64,000 nt of DNA from Heloderma charlesbogerti (lineage: Eukaryota; Chordata; Lepidosauria; Squamata; Helodermatidae), in the NCBI GenBank assembly GCA_026122225.1, contig JANEZZ010000729.1, forward strand, positions 1 through 64,000, in the 5' to 3' direction. Of this stretch, positions 43,201 to 58,200 are shown in pieces (positions within the stretch are counted from its first letter, which is position 1; every line of letters starts with the position of its first letter). The notes beneath the pieces were generated by a model that was not told the DNA's origin, searched no databases, and saw only the letters and a list, made by a program, of their open reading frames with translations. The position numbers and the translations under genes are program-made.

Positions 43201-46200
43201 GGGATGGCAGAGAAAACTGTGTGTAACCAGAACTGGCAGTCTGCATTCAAAGAGAGGGGGAGAGGGGGGAGTTCACTGAAGCTAGCAAAACATGGGGGTG
43301 AGCGCAGCCCTGCTGGTGGTGTGGGAAGCCCTTGGAGTGGGTCATCTTCTTGGGATCTGGTGCCGGTGCAGCAGCTCAGCAACCAGTGGAAGGAGCAGCT
43401 TTGCCGGCCTGTGTTTTTGTCAATAAATATTACAAAGACGTCCTATGCCTCCAGTGTATTCTCTTTCATCCAAGGGAAACAAAACCTTCCAGCACCCCTG
43501 GATCTTCTCACCACTAGGGAGTGAGGAACCTGCAACCATAGTTATTCTGCCAGCCACACACAGGACTTAACATTGCTGTGGAGAGCTCCTTTAGTGTTCT
43601 GACTGGTTCTGACTGAAACCCAGATTCACTGCCCCACTGACATCAGAGCCACCAGCCTCCACTGGTGGGAAGGGCTTTCATATACGCAGACCAGAATTAA
43701 CTCTGCCTCTGGTACACTGCGAAAGAGCCCTTGGACTCCCTGTTCCCAGCCAACCTTTGCAAGGGCAAAACGTTCCACTGACCGGTGGTGCATTCCAGCC
43801 CAGCCCCAATATTACTGTGAGTTGTCTCCTGCCATGCTGCTAAGAACTACTACTCAGAGAGCCACAACATACCATGCCAGTCCCACCCCTATCTAGTTTT
43901 CTGTCCCCCACCCCCAACAGTCAGCATTCTGCAGCCATGGAGCATGCTCAGCCCCTAATTGCACTATTTTTAGGGGGGGGCCCCACACACTTCAGGGGTT
44001 TTTCCCTTAAAGATTTCTTGTGTGTGTGTGTATTTATGCAAACCTCAGGTTTTCCCCAAGCCTGCTGATACCTCCCTCTTTTGCGTAGATGGAATCATTT
44101 TGGTCCCGTAAGCTTCAGCACTCACAGCCTCAATGTCAGAAATGAAGGGAACGATAGCTGTTCACGACCATGCCCCCCTCCTTCATGAAGATGTGTAATC
44201 TTTGTAAGAATGTGCCTTGGTGGATCAGAGCCATCCATTCCAGCAACCAATCAGATGCGCCAATGGGAAGCTCACAAACAAGGCATGAAGGCAAGACCTT
44301 CTCTATGTTTATACCAGAGAGGACCTGTGGACTTTCCTGAATCTTTTCCCTCTGAGCTACTGAAATCTCTTGTTGCTCCCGGCTAGTACTCACGAGCAGG
44401 AGACAGGGTGTGATGACAAACCAGCACACTCTCCACCACAGCCAGAAGAGGAAGCTTTTCTTCCCGATCATCATTTCTGTGTCCTGGATAAATCGGTTTC
44501 CTCCTGTGCAAAGGAGCCACAAACTGCAGCGTTAGTTCTGTGCTTGCACATGACTGCAGATGCAGAAGTCCTGCAAAGTGCAGATCCCCCAAGACGATCC
44601 TGTGCAGATTTGACTCCACTTGCCTGATGTTTAGCCAGCACAGAATTTGTGCGTCATTTGAATTGGGGAGGAAGGTGCAAAAAAAGGTAATATCCTAAGT
44701 GGAAAAGAAGAACGCATAGGGAGCTGCTTTTGTTCATCTAGGACATCTTTGTTTACTCTGACTGGCAGCAGCTGTCCCACATCTCAGGCGGAGAAGGGCC
44801 TTTCCCAACCCTTGCCACCTGATGCTTTTTTAATTGGAGACGCCGCTGGGGATAATTTGCCAACAATCACAATATAATGGGTGTTACTGGGCTGAGCTGT
44901 TCCAGAAAAAGAGCAGATAAAGGTTTGCATTTGGCATATTCAAATGATGGTTGCCAACTTTATTTAGAGACCGCAATGCATGCCTTATTGCATGGTAATT
45001 TCTATCGGGATATTAGGGGAGGGCTGATTATGCCTTTATTATCTAAGTTGCCTGGTAGAGACAATTTGTTCTATGTGTTTCATTATTTAGCTGTATTATC
45101 CCTGTCATTACTAAAAAGGTTGCGAGGATTTTTTTTTCTGCTGCAGTTAGGTTGAGAACCCAGTTAAAATGTTCTTGATTTGTCTAGCATGGATTGTATA
45201 CCTCTCCATATGTGTCTGTGGTATATGGGTTGGATCCAGACTTAATCATGCTTAGAGTAGACCCACTGAAAGGAATGGGACTTAAGTGAGTTAACCCTAA
45301 TTTAAGCCCCATTGATTTCAATGGGTCTACTCTAAGCATGCCTAAGTCTGGATCCAACCCAGAATATATACTGTACATGTATTTTCCATCTGATTTGATT
45401 TGAGATTGTATCAGCAAGGGTTTATATTTAGTGTAAGTGTTTCTAAAAATCAGTTTGCTGTTACTGTTTGAGGGGTGTGTGTGTGGGGGGGTGTTGGAGG
45501 TGTTGGTGGGTCTCCCAGCGTATATTTACCATAAATCCAGCAAATTCCTGCCAGCTCAAGGACAGCTGCAAAAAGGATCCCCCAGCCAGCACAGAAATGG
45601 TCCACCAGGTTGACCCAGTAGATTCCTGCCTGCAAAAAGAGATGGGAAAGTGGCAAGGTTCATTCCACACAGCTCTCAGGGTGATATCATTTTCCCCCTC
45701 AGCCCTGAGATGAGAGAGTCTCAGAGTTGATCCTTGACGCCTTCCATACTTCAGCGGAAAGGAAGCTCCATCCAAGCTTTGTCCAGGTTGAAGCATTGCT
45801 CATTCTCTTGTGGGCAAAGGGTTAGGAACAAGGATTACAAGCAATGGGTCCCTTTCACTATCCTGAACGCAAATGCATGCAGGAGAAACATTTTTTTGAG
45901 AAATGTTCACAAATTCCCAAATTTGTAATTGCATTTGAAAAATGCACATTTTCCAACACACACACACACACACACACACACTTACTTTTGTGCTTTGGTC
46001 AATGGGGGGAAGTGCATACTTCTGAAAAATATGTACAGAAATGTGCACTCTCCCTGTTCAAAATATGCACTTCTCCCATTTGAGCAAGTAAAAACAAAAG
46101 GCTGAAAATGAAAACAGGAGCGAACCAAAATGAGCTTCAAAGAGATTCTCAGAGAATTTAGGTGAGCTAGAAAATCACTGTTTCTCCCATCCCTATAAAG

Positions 46201-49200
46201 CCTACCTGGGTGACGCACACGAGCCCAAGCAGAAACAGCAGCATACACAAGCCCAGCGTCACTGGAATTCTCATTTTCTTCATCAGTTTGGGGTAGATAT
46301 CTTGGATGGTGGTCGTGATGGTCTCTGCAGAATAAAAGGGGCATGGAGAGGGCTAGGGTATTTATTTATTTCAAACATTTATATCCTTAAAAAAACATTT
46401 TTCCTTAAAAAAAAAATGGAAAAGCTCAGGGCAGCCAGCAACAATAAGTTAAAATGAATACGGCAAAACAAAATTACTGGATTCTTAAAAATAGCACACG
46501 CACAATGCAAAACAGCTATCAAAGTAAGGGGGCATCTTGCAGCAGTAAAAAGCAATTCAATGCAGAGCTTTAAGCGCTTCATTAGCCCCGCCCCCATTAA
46601 ACAAGACGGTTTAAGCATCTGGTGGAAGTCCATATTAAGGAAGGGGCAAGGCAAGCCTTCCTTGGGATTAATGTAACCAATTAATCTATTAATTTATTAT
46701 TTATTTATTATTAAATTTATTAATCGCCCATCTGGCTGGTCACCCAGCCACTCTGGGCGATGTACAGTGTATAATAAAACAGTTTAAAACAATAAAATTC
46801 TACAATAAAAACATTTTCTAAAATACCCTAAGCCACCCCAAATGCCTGCCTGAACAGCCACGTTTTTAATGCACGATGGAAGCTCATTAAAGAGGGGGCA
46901 TGGCGGAGTTCCCTAGGGAGGGAGTTCCACAGAGTTCCACAATCTATTAAGTATTGCATTCCTAATTAAACAGGTCATCAGACTGTGCAACTGCCCTTCT
47001 GTGGTGTGCTCAGGTTTGCTTCAGTGGACACGCTCCACATGTAGCAACTCAGAGATCTGTATGAAGATGGTTTTAACCACTACTTACCTATGGTAGCAAA
47101 CTGGGAATCAAGACCCAGGAGCAAAAGCATGAAGAAGAACAAAAAGGACCAGAGAGGAGCAACTGGTAGCTTGGAAAGAGCCTCTGGATAGGCAACAAAT
47201 GCCAGGTCGAAACCTGCAATGGAGCAGAATCAACAGTGAGTGATGTTAGAAGGCAACAGAAAGTGTTTTCTTTCAGGGCCCATGGAGGTTATGCTGTAGC
47301 CCAGGGATGGCTGAGTGGTTGCTGAAGGCAACATCAGTTGAATTATGACACTGGCTTCCCAATTGTCGGCAGTGTAAGTGTCCCACCAAGCTCAGAGTAC
47401 ATAAAAACATAAGAAAAGCCCTCCTGGACCCAAGCAAGAGCCCATCAGTCCAGCAGCCAGTTTCCCAGTGTCCAGAAAGTTCAAAGAAGCAAGGATGAAG
47501 GCATTAGCCCATCCCTATTGCTTGTCCCCCAGGGACAGGTATTCAGAGGTGTACGTCCTCTGGATCTCAAGAGGACAACAATATGAAGACTTCTTCTTAA
47601 GAACATAAGAATATGAGGAGAGTCGTGCTAAAGGCCTATCTAGTCCAGCGTTCTGCTCCCACAGTGGCCGATGAGATGTCTTTTGAAAGCCCACAAGCAA
47701 CTAGTCCCCCACCATACTGCCTCTGATATTACAGGCAATACATATAGCCATCACGACTAGCAGGCACTGATAACTTTATCCCTCATGAACTTTTCTAATC
47801 TGCTTTTAAAGCCATCCAAGATAGTGGCCATTGCTACATATTGCAGTAGAGGATTCCAAAGTTTAACTCTGCATGGTGTGAAGAAGTCCTTCATTTAATC
47901 TGCCCTCAATCTCCCACCATTCATTTTCATATGGAGAAAAAATTATCCCTATCCATTTTCTTCCACCCTTATATCATCCTCTACTGATCCTAGTCCAAGC
48001 AAGCTTAAGAGACAATGTGCTTCTCCACCATGGATAATCGCATTATCAATTTATTTCTCAAGGTTATTCTGCACAAGGTTCCTGCATAACACACACATGT
48101 AAGGCCCTGTCTTTGCTACTGATACAAGCAAGTTTAAACAGCCTTTGTCCAACTCACCTGAATCTACAACCTCTGAGACCTTCTTGCCTGCCATGAATGC
48201 CATGTGTCCCAAAATGGAGAAAATGGCAAAGCCAGCAAAGACGCTGGTGAGGCAGTTGGTCACGCAGACAAAGATGGCATCAAAATAGCAGTTGTTGTTG
48301 AATTTATTGTACGAGGAGAGGGCGACCAACCCACCCCATGCAACGGACAGAGAGAAGAAAATTTGTGTTGCTGCATCTTTCCAGACCTTGAAAAAGAGAG
48401 AGAAACAACTCATGTCATTGCAGTGATAATCCAGGGAGCTTTAGGGTGTGCGTGTAATAACTGCTGTACAAAAAATTAACTCGTACATGGATAATAATAA
48501 ACTAATATGATAATGTTTTGCCCTTATATAAATGTTTCCCTGTCAGTCAAAGCACTTAACATATACTAATTCAGTACCCTTACAACATGCCTGTTAGGTA
48601 AGTAAATATTATTATTCTCAAGTTATACTCTGGAGCGAAGGTTGAGGGAGAAGCTCCACGGCTCAGTGTCCCCAAGGTGAGCAACCTGAGCAAGAAGAGC
48701 TGGAGTCCAACATGTTGAAAGCACTGCTCTGCTGAGCTTGCCAAAGGGCAGAAGGCCAGGCAATCCTCATATTTGTATCAGGTCTGGCCAATCCAGATGC
48801 TTCATACTAACTGCCAATCACAGGGGCCAATGTTGCCAGGCCTATTCCCTTCTGTGTCTAGAGGGGGAGCTCTTGAGGCCTGCACATGCACAGACCCAGC
48901 CTCATATCCTGAGGCTCCCAGCTCAAGCCCCCACCCCACCTCCAATCCATTGCGCTTGGTCCTGGTTGTGACGTGTGTGCCCCACCTCCCAGGGTCAATG
49001 AAGTCTGCGATGCGCTTGGTACACTGAAAGCGCTGCATGCGACGAAACATACTCTCTGAGCCAGCTTGGGTTACCAGCTTGGATTACAAGTCAATTTGTG
49101 GTTTCAGGTGATGGGACTTGTAGTCCAACACAGCTGGAGGGCACCAGCTTGGGGAAGACTGCTCCCACCTTTCACAGGGAAAACAGGGAGATGCTCACCT

Positions 49201-52200
49201 CTGCCTCCGTGAGCTTGGTGAAATTAGACTGAGCCCCAATGTAATACTCAATGCCCTCTCGAGCTCCTTCCAGCGTGGTGCCACGTACCAACAATATAAC
49301 CAGGACGACGTAGGGGAAGATGGCCGTGAAGTAGACAACCTGGGAGGAGAAAAGAGATAATGATGACGATATTGGTCTGAGAGGGGAACAGCAAAGAAGG
49401 ATGGAATGGATTCTTAGATGAAGCGGGGGGGTGGCGGTGGCATTCCTTGTAAATCAACTAGATCCTTGATCCAAATGGAGCTGGATTTTGGAGAATTTTG
49501 CCTCCCCCAGTACAATGTGGCTTCTCTCTGGGAGACCCCACACAACCCTTCATCCAAGACTATTTCATCCATCAAGCCCAGTATGCTCTACTCTGACTGC
49601 CAGAGTCTTGGGCAGAACTCCTTCACATCTCTTGCTGCCTGGTCCTTTTAATTGGAGATGCCATGGATAGAACCTGTGGCCTTCTGCATGCAAAGCAGGG
49701 GCTCTACCATGGGAGTGTGGTCCCTCCCTTAATCCTCACCAAGATGCAAACCTCTGAGGAGCAGGCCCCACTTTCTGTTGTCATCGTGACACATCACTGC
49801 ATGTTATCCATATGTGCAAGGAGACACTCCCACTGGCAGTATTCCACAGGAATCTCAGATCCCTCTCTTGGGATCGTCTCCAGAGGATATGCATAGATGA
49901 AACAACCCATTCCAATGAAACTTATCTGTTTATACATGCCCACAGAATTACTTCAGAAACAGAAACACATTGTAGGAGTACTCAGATGTACACCAAACTG
50001 ATCCAGAGTTTGCTATGTTAAATGCTCGTTTTAGTGGAACCGCCTAGCACTGCTTCCAAGTGGTTGGACAAGGAAGGGAGTTGCCCCCTCAACATGGCAT
50101 AATCATTGTGCTCTCAGGATGTCACAGAGCCAGTTGGGCTAGTTCTTCTGTCACAAAACAGGCCCGCCTGTGGCTCCACAATCACCAAACATCCGTGCAG
50201 CTGCCTTTTTAGCCTCCAGAGACCTCCCTCGGCTTTTGAAGCTTTCTAAGGAGGCTTCTTATCCCATGGAAAGTCAGGAAATGAACCTGAAATATCCCTC
50301 GTCAGAATAAGGTGGTAATTTTGTAATTGTTGCTGGCTGAGGTGGGTGGGTAGGCTGGTGGGTTGATGGTCCTAGGATGGCCAAGTGTCCTACTTCACAG
50401 AGGACAGATCTCTATGTTGGAGAGCTGGCCTCTGTTTGAAGGTAAGAACATCAGAAGAGCCCTGCTGGATCAGGCCTAGGGTCCATCTAGTCCAGCGTCC
50501 TGCTCACACAGTGGCCAACCAGCTGCCCATGGGAACCCACAAGCAGAACAGGAGTGCAACAGCACCCTCCCGCCCATGCTCCCCAGCCACTGGTGTGCGA
50601 GCTGCCCTCTGCTGGATGGGCTGCCCAATCCAAGTCTGGTTTAAAGGCAAAGAACCAGGAGGAGGGAGAGCCACCAGGGGCCTCGAAGTTGCCCATCCAC
50701 AGTGAGACTCAGCAGGCACACAGGTCACAGTCTTCCCATTGTGGTGAAATGCACTGCATTGCTGTTTAAAGATGAGTTACTATTTCTAAATCTGCAGTGA
50801 AACACACACATTATTTGCATGTGCAAATATCAGGCAAATGGGTGTCCCGCTTGTGCCCTCTTTTTTGGCAATGCATAAGCGGCCCCTCTCACGAGGGAGC
50901 AGTGCTGCGGTAGGTGAAGTTACCTTCCCTGAAGACTTTATCCCTTTGAACAAGGCCACTGCTACAATCAGCCAGGAAAGGAGGAGGCAGAGGGCTAGAT
51001 ACCACACGATCTCCCCAGTCTCGTTGAGTCCATGGGATCGCTGAAGGACCTTGTTGCTGGAAGAAGACGACCAGGGCAGCGTCAGCAAGGGTGTTGCTTT
51101 GGACAGAGCCATGATACCTATGAGGCCTGCGCATGGTGTGATGAAAATAAGGCGTCTGTGTCTCTCCTGCCCTGGGATCATTTATTTCAACCAGGGTTGG
51201 CTGTGAGGTGGTGAAGGGTCCAGGAAATGGTGCCTAAGAAGACATGACAGGCCAGCCCAATGGACTGTGGGGTTTCTAACCTTTTTGCTTTTGATCCATC
51301 AAGACTGGTCCAGCTGTGCCCTCCCTTGGTTGTACGTTTGGCCTGCACTTCTGTCCCTGACCACAAACTAGCTTGCCACTGTTTCCTCCTGGCCCTGGGC
51401 ACTGATCCTACTTGCTGGTTTTCAGTCTTGAGGTACTAATTCTGCAAAACCCCACCTGCACCCTTAGAGTTGCCCTGGCAAGAATGGCCTATGGCCTGTT
51501 TCTGAAGGCAAACAAGCATCAAACAAGCATCTTTTGGGCTCACTTGTGTGTGCACATGTGCATACACGTACACACGGTGTGCCATGTTGCCTCAGTAATG
51601 CACACCCTTTTAGTAGTTTATTAATCACCACACAAACACACCACAACCTCCAGTGAATCATGCACACCCGAGTAATGGGACAGCCCACACACCTGCAAAT
51701 TAGAGATGTTCAGGGGCCATTGGAAGTACAAAACACATTGAGGTCACTTAGGTGCCAAGCCCAGACACACAGGCTTTCTGGAGAAGATCAGCTTTAATGA
51801 TCAGGGAAGCTAGTGAGGGAAGAAGCACTCCCCAACATTTTCAGACCTGGCCTCATGCTAAATTGTCCCAGGCGTGTTCTTTTTCCTACCAGAGGTGGCT
51901 CCTGATAGGCAGAACAGAGCTACTTTCTCCTTCCCCAACATGCCGATCCTGCACTCACATGTGAGCCTCACCAAGAGGTGGACAGAAATGGGTGGACGGA
52001 GAGATCAAATTGGATCTGGAAGACCCGTTGTTCATGACCCACTTCCGCAGTGGGTTTGTTGCACGGCCTTGAACAAATCACTCAAGTTGCAATCCCATAT
52101 GCACAAAGTTGCAGTCCTAGACGCACAAAGGCGTGGCAAGGCACCTGCCAAGGGCCCACACCCCAGCAGGGTCCCACTGACGAGAGCCCACTGGAGTCCC

Positions 52201-55200
52201 TCCTCCTCTTCCCCACTGCACCCTGCTTGTTGACCAGCCTCTCGCTCTGGCCCAGACAGCAGTGGTGGTGGGAAGGAGGAGCAGGAGACGCCGTGGCCTG
52301 CCTGCCCCCGGCTCCCTGCCTGTCAGCCAACAAGTGGTAGCAATGAGGAGAAAGAGAATTGGCAAAGGCAGCTGGTGACAATGGCTATAAGGAGGTAGAT
52401 GCAGCTAGGGAGCGGGCCCATGGAGGGGGTCTTGCCCAAGGGCCCTCAAAAACGTGGAGCCGGCACTATATACACACTTACTTGGGAGTAAGCCCCATTG
52501 AACTCAAGGGGGATTACTTCTCAGTAGACATGCATCGGACTGCTGATTCAACAACAAAACGCTTATTGCTTATAGCCAAAGGCCATTGCACTTCTTAGGG
52601 ATGTAAGAAGCTGGCCTACTGAGTCAGACCTTGGGTCCATCTAGCCCAGTTTTATCTATTCAGACTGGCAGTGATGGCTCTCCAGAGTTTCAGGCAGGGT
52701 TTTTTCCAGCCCCACCTGGAGATGCCGCATGCTGGGGATTGAACTTGGAAGCTTCTGCATGCAAAGCCTGTGCTCAGCCACTGAGCTACAGCCCTTCTCC
52801 TTGAGGGGCAATCCAACAAAACTCGAAAAGCATGTTACAAAGGAGAAGCGGTCCACTAAAGAATGAAAAGTTGCAGGCCCCATACTCACTTCCAGTACTG
52901 TTCGCTTGGAACCTGGGTGTTCTCATACACTAAGGAGCCATTGTTGCAGGTGAGGTTGTTGCTTTGGACCCAAGTATAATTGACACGTATAATGGCACCA
53001 TTTGACCCCGTTATATTGCAATCTCCTGGAAGAAAAGAAGGAGTTGTTATGTGGTGCTGCAGAAAGAAGGGGTTGCCTTTACTGCAGCAAACTTACTTTT
53101 TTACCAGCATTGTGGTTGCAGCTCATGATCATTTATTACTAGCAAAATGCCTGTCAGAATGACAGGAACAGGGTGTGTGCGTGTGTGTGTATAGGCAGCC
53201 TTCCTCAACCTGGTGCCCTCCCGATCTGTTGGACTGCAGTTCCCATGGGTTATGTTACAGAGACCCTGATCTGTGTACAGACTCATACTGCACCCCCCAC
53301 GGCCTCCTGATCAGTGAGGACTGGGAACAAGACATGGGAGGGGAGATGTTCCTGAAATTCCTCTCGTCTCAATTCCTCCCCGGATTTTGAATTCAAGTGC
53401 CATTTAAGAACATAGGAAGAGCAGTGCTGGATCAGACCAAAGGCCTCCTAGCCCAGCCTTCTGTTCACATAGTGGCCAAACAGATGGCTGTGGGAAGCCC
53501 ACAAGGAGGACAGAAGTGCAGCAGCACCTCCTAAAATGGAACTGGTGCTTTTGGAACTCTCCGTGGTTCTCTTTTCTATTTCTGATGTTTGTTTTAAAGA
53601 GTGCTTGGGATGAGCTGTTTGCCTCAGTGTTCAGCTCCTTCTTTTCTTTGCCTACATTTCTCTACATTACCTATGATTGCATTGATTCTTTCTGTATGGT
53701 GTTTGACCAATATGCAACTGTGCCAGTGTGCACTGATAGAACACCCTTTTAGAAAAGCAAATTATGGGAGCATACATCCAGATTGCTTTGGTGTGGTCTT
53801 TTACTGCCATACACAAATGCTTCTGCCTATTGGTAAAATACCATACCAAAGGAATCCGGATGCAATCATATGCAGGAGGATCTCATTGAGATTGCTCTTT
53901 TAACAACACCCATGGCTACGCTGGTAATACCAAGACAGAAAAGGATGCAGATGAACTGAAGGGTGATGACAAACTGTGCATTTCCCTGCAGGAGTAAATG
54001 GGCAAAAGGGCTGCACCAATTTGCTCTCTGCCTGTAACCAAATGATACCACTTCGTATCTCTGCCACTGAAAACCAAGCCTGCTTCTGCCTGCTTAGCTT
54101 CACCCCTTCATTTGCATAGCCCCACCCCAGGCTCTGTTTCTTGGTCACACCAGAGTGTGTTGCAGTGTGGCTTTATGTAGTGAGGTAGACTTTCACTCCC
54201 ATGCTTGGAGAGGGGGGGGGGGATCATAAGATTCCAAATAAGTAACAGTTGAGCAACAACAAGAAACTTTTGACTATGACTCCAGTTCACTGCAAATAAG
54301 ATGAAATGTTATTAAGGATTATTGGCCAGGCTCAAAAGAACTATGTGCTGCTGAGAATGGTTCACCTTTTGGTGTCTTGCTGCACATCTCATTAGCCCAC
54401 TCTCGGTCACATTCTGCCCAAGGGAGCACACTTTGGAAGGAGGCAAATAAATAGTAGAGGCTGTAGCCAATGATGACGTTGTAATAAATGGTCACAAACG
54501 TTGAGATGATCACCATTGTAATACCCACTCCTAGGGGGAAAGAGAGAAGACATCTCATTATAAGGACAGAAGATGGTTTCTAGTGCCTGTTACACCAGTT
54601 TCCCAAGATGAAGCAGATCCACTGGAGAGAAATTTGGGGGCACAAGGGAAAAGAAGGCTCATGGGGCCCTATCCTGTTCTTATCCCATGTGCTCCCCTGA
54701 TTTCAGGGGCCCACATGGCCTTCTGTGCAGTTTTCCCCTCATTCATTATTTCCTCACGTTTCTTCCATTGTCCCTGCTCCACTGCAAAAAACCCATCCAG
54801 GAGTAAAAGGCAGGCTAGCTGCGCAGTGTCTTTTGACTGGTGGTAGTGCTAGAAGCCCTCTGTCTGGAAGCGGCCACTGTGACTAAGCAGCAGTGAGACC
54901 TGGGCATCAGCCCTGGCCACTGACAAACTTGCATACACCATTGTTTGCGGACTACAGCAGAAACTCTAAACTCTTTCCCTGGCTCCCTTCACCCCACCTC
55001 CCCCAGTTCTTAAACAATTGCACTGTTGCTACAATCAAGATCACAGCCCCACAGCTACATTCCTCCCCCCGACCTAACCCCCATGCACCAGAAGACTGGA
55101 TCACAACACTGCACTACACTCAAGTCATGCACTACTCTAACTCTCCCCCCCCCCCCAAGCCCCATCAAAATGGGTATAACAACATTGGGCTAATTTACAG

Positions 55201-58200
55201 GGCTAGCATATAGAATCATAGAATCATAGAATAGGAGGGTTGGAAGGGGCCTATAAGACCATCGAGTCTAACCCCCTCCACTCTTTCAGCCATGAGTGAT
55301 GTAACCTCCACTCTTTCAACCACAGCCCCACCTCCTGCACTATGTGGATTTTATTTGCATTGGCGTGTTTATAATGTTTATGAACTTAGGAAAACAAAGA
55401 ACCTTTGGAGGGGAGGGTATGAAATAAGACCCGAGTTAGAAAGATCACAAACTCTTGTATTTGCTGTTACCTTTTGTTTTTTGGTAGACACACTACAGCC
55501 CAATCATAGCTGTGCTAAAATCCTATCTTTCTGAACTGGAATGGGAATTTTTTGAAACAACAAAAAATGGCTTTAAAATGAATGAGGAAGTTCCTTCTCC
55601 AGACAATGGGCATGTCAATCATGGTCTGTGACTTCACTCATTGGCTAAAGTCACTGAAAAGTGGGGCAGGTGAGTCTCTCACAAAATGAATGGGCAGAAT
55701 GTTGCCCTCACATCTTGCCTCGTATCTTGGGTTCTACATGCACCAGAGCTTGCTTTAAAAAAAATCTGTAAATTATATCTCATCCAGGGGGACAACTGCT
55801 GTCTGGCCTCCCTGCAGATGCTCGTGCCTATGCCCGCTGAAATTTTGAAGACTGACATATCCACAGTTGGTGCCCTGTGGAGATCTCTACAGCAATAGTT
55901 GATGGAACACTTTCTCATCTAAGTACTGCAAATTTTGAAAAATGCATAACAGGTGTGTATTTTCTTAATGAATGAAAATATTTGGAAACAGCATCTGTTT
56001 CTGTCCCCAAAAAACTGAAATCAGCATTAGGTGGTTTTCAGTATTACTTTTTCTAGGGACAAATTGGCCAGGACACTGCCCAGATTCTGATAAATTAATC
56101 CTTTGTGTTCTCTTCTATTGTGGAAATCCAACAAGTTAAAGGCCAAGTAAGCTCTTAATCAATTGGCAAATGACGTTTCCTGGTTCTTCCTAAGATCTAT
56201 AACAAAATCCAAAAGGCTACCCAGAGCTGAGTTCATGATTCTTTACTCTCAGATCTGGCAAAGTATAAACAAGAGCAAACATCCGTTTACAAAGGATGGA
56301 ACTTCCAAAATACAGCAGTAGCAATAGGACAACCCAACCCTCCCAACAGGCACCTGAAGGCTCTTGGGGATTATTAACTGCACACTCATTTAGTCTATTT
56401 TCAGTGAGCAATCCCCAGTCATCCGAAGGCACAGATTCACATGGACAAAAAAACAAAACAAACAAAAAACAAAACTACTCCCTGTCTCTTCCAGCTTTTG
56501 AAAACATATTTCTTTCCTTACAAGTGAAACTGCAACTGAAGTATTCAGCCATCCTGCAACTGAACTTTAGTAGGGGACAATGGGGGTAACAATCAAACTG
56601 CACCATGGTGTAGGTCAAGAGAAGGAAACCTTTAAAAAATATATTGAGGGCTGCATGGGAGAAATCTCTCTGGAGCGGGCACATGCCCTATTGGGTAGAT
56701 TCAAGCCCACCTTTTCCAACCCGGCGCCCTCCAGATGTTGTGGACTTCAACTCCCATCAGCCCCAGCCAGCATGGCTGACGGTCAGGAATTCTGGGAGTT
56801 GTCGTCCAAAACATCTGGCAGGCAGTGGAGGCTGGTGGCTCCAATGTCAGTGGGGTGGTGAGTCCACCCTGGGTTTCAATCAGAACTCTAAAGGAGCTGT
56901 CCATGGTGCTCTGCAACCGGGAGGAGATTCACCATCCCACGGACATTGGAGCCACCAGCTTCCACTCCTGGAGGGCAGCAGGTTGCCAAAGGCTGATTTA
57001 GGCTGGAGATAGTGACAGTGGTGTAGTGGAGCAGGGCGTAGCGCCAGCACTTTTTGATGAGCAGGGACACTCGTCATCTGCCACCTGCCTTCAGACGTCC
57101 CTATTCCCTCTGAGCTTAGCTGCAGTCCTCACAGTAGGTGGGAAGAAATGAATTTCCCCAACCAAAACATTTTGTTCCCTACTGTCATATGAAGTATTTT
57201 GGGGTAGCTTGGCCCTAAATGGGCAAATAAGGCCCATTCGCTTAGAAAAAGACCTGCTCCCGGTGGAGATGAAAACTGCTAGAACTGGTGTCTTGATATG
57301 GATCGGTGCAGCAGCCTGAATGTTTGGACCCTCCTTGGGGGCAGGGTGACGGGGACTGTCATGATGCGTGTTTGCATGTCAAAGCTGACCACTACACCAC
57401 TGGACAGGGAGTGCTCCAAAGCCACCCAGTAAGCCCAATGGTTGAGCAGGGCTTTGTACTCAGGTTTCCCGGGCCCACGTCCAGTGCTCTCTTTCCGCTA
57501 CACCTGAGTCTCAGCTTTGATTTTCGTGGCCTTCAGAGTGCTGCAAAGAGAAACCTCCCCAGGAAGCTCATTTTTCTAATGCACATTTTTCCCGTCCCAG
57601 CTGTAATCAATATGGAAAGGATAACAAGGCCAACCTTGTAAAAGGGGCAAAATCCTCCAGACGGAAACAGGTCCCAAGCTGGCAAACTGCCCGAGGGAAC
57701 ATTCCAGGAAGAACAAAGGCAGCCCGGCCAGCGCCAGCATGATGGTGTATGGTATCAAGAAGGCTCCTGCCAAGAGACCAAAGCCAACATGAGAACTGGA
57801 TCCACCACCCTTCACAGGTACATGTGCGTGGCAACAGAACTTAGAGCTATCCGGTTCAAGGAAATCAAACAAAGGCATTAACTGCTGTGATGGGCACAGA
57901 GATAATTACAAAAGTCAGACAAACAAACTGGTAGGGGGGCATCTACAATTTGGCTGACTGTCGGCATAACATTGCATCAGCTCTAGAGTTCTGCATAACT
58001 CTAAATGCTGCCTATTTTTATGCCAACAGACGTTGGCACCACATTCCTATAAGCCTGGAGATGTGTCCCAGATAGGAAAGCTTCCCAAACTAGGTGTAAT
58101 CAACACACATAATAACTGATGCTGAATCGGCATGCCTATTCTAGAAATGTGTGTAGCCAGGATAAAACAGAGCACTGTACAGTAACAGAGGTCTGCCCTG

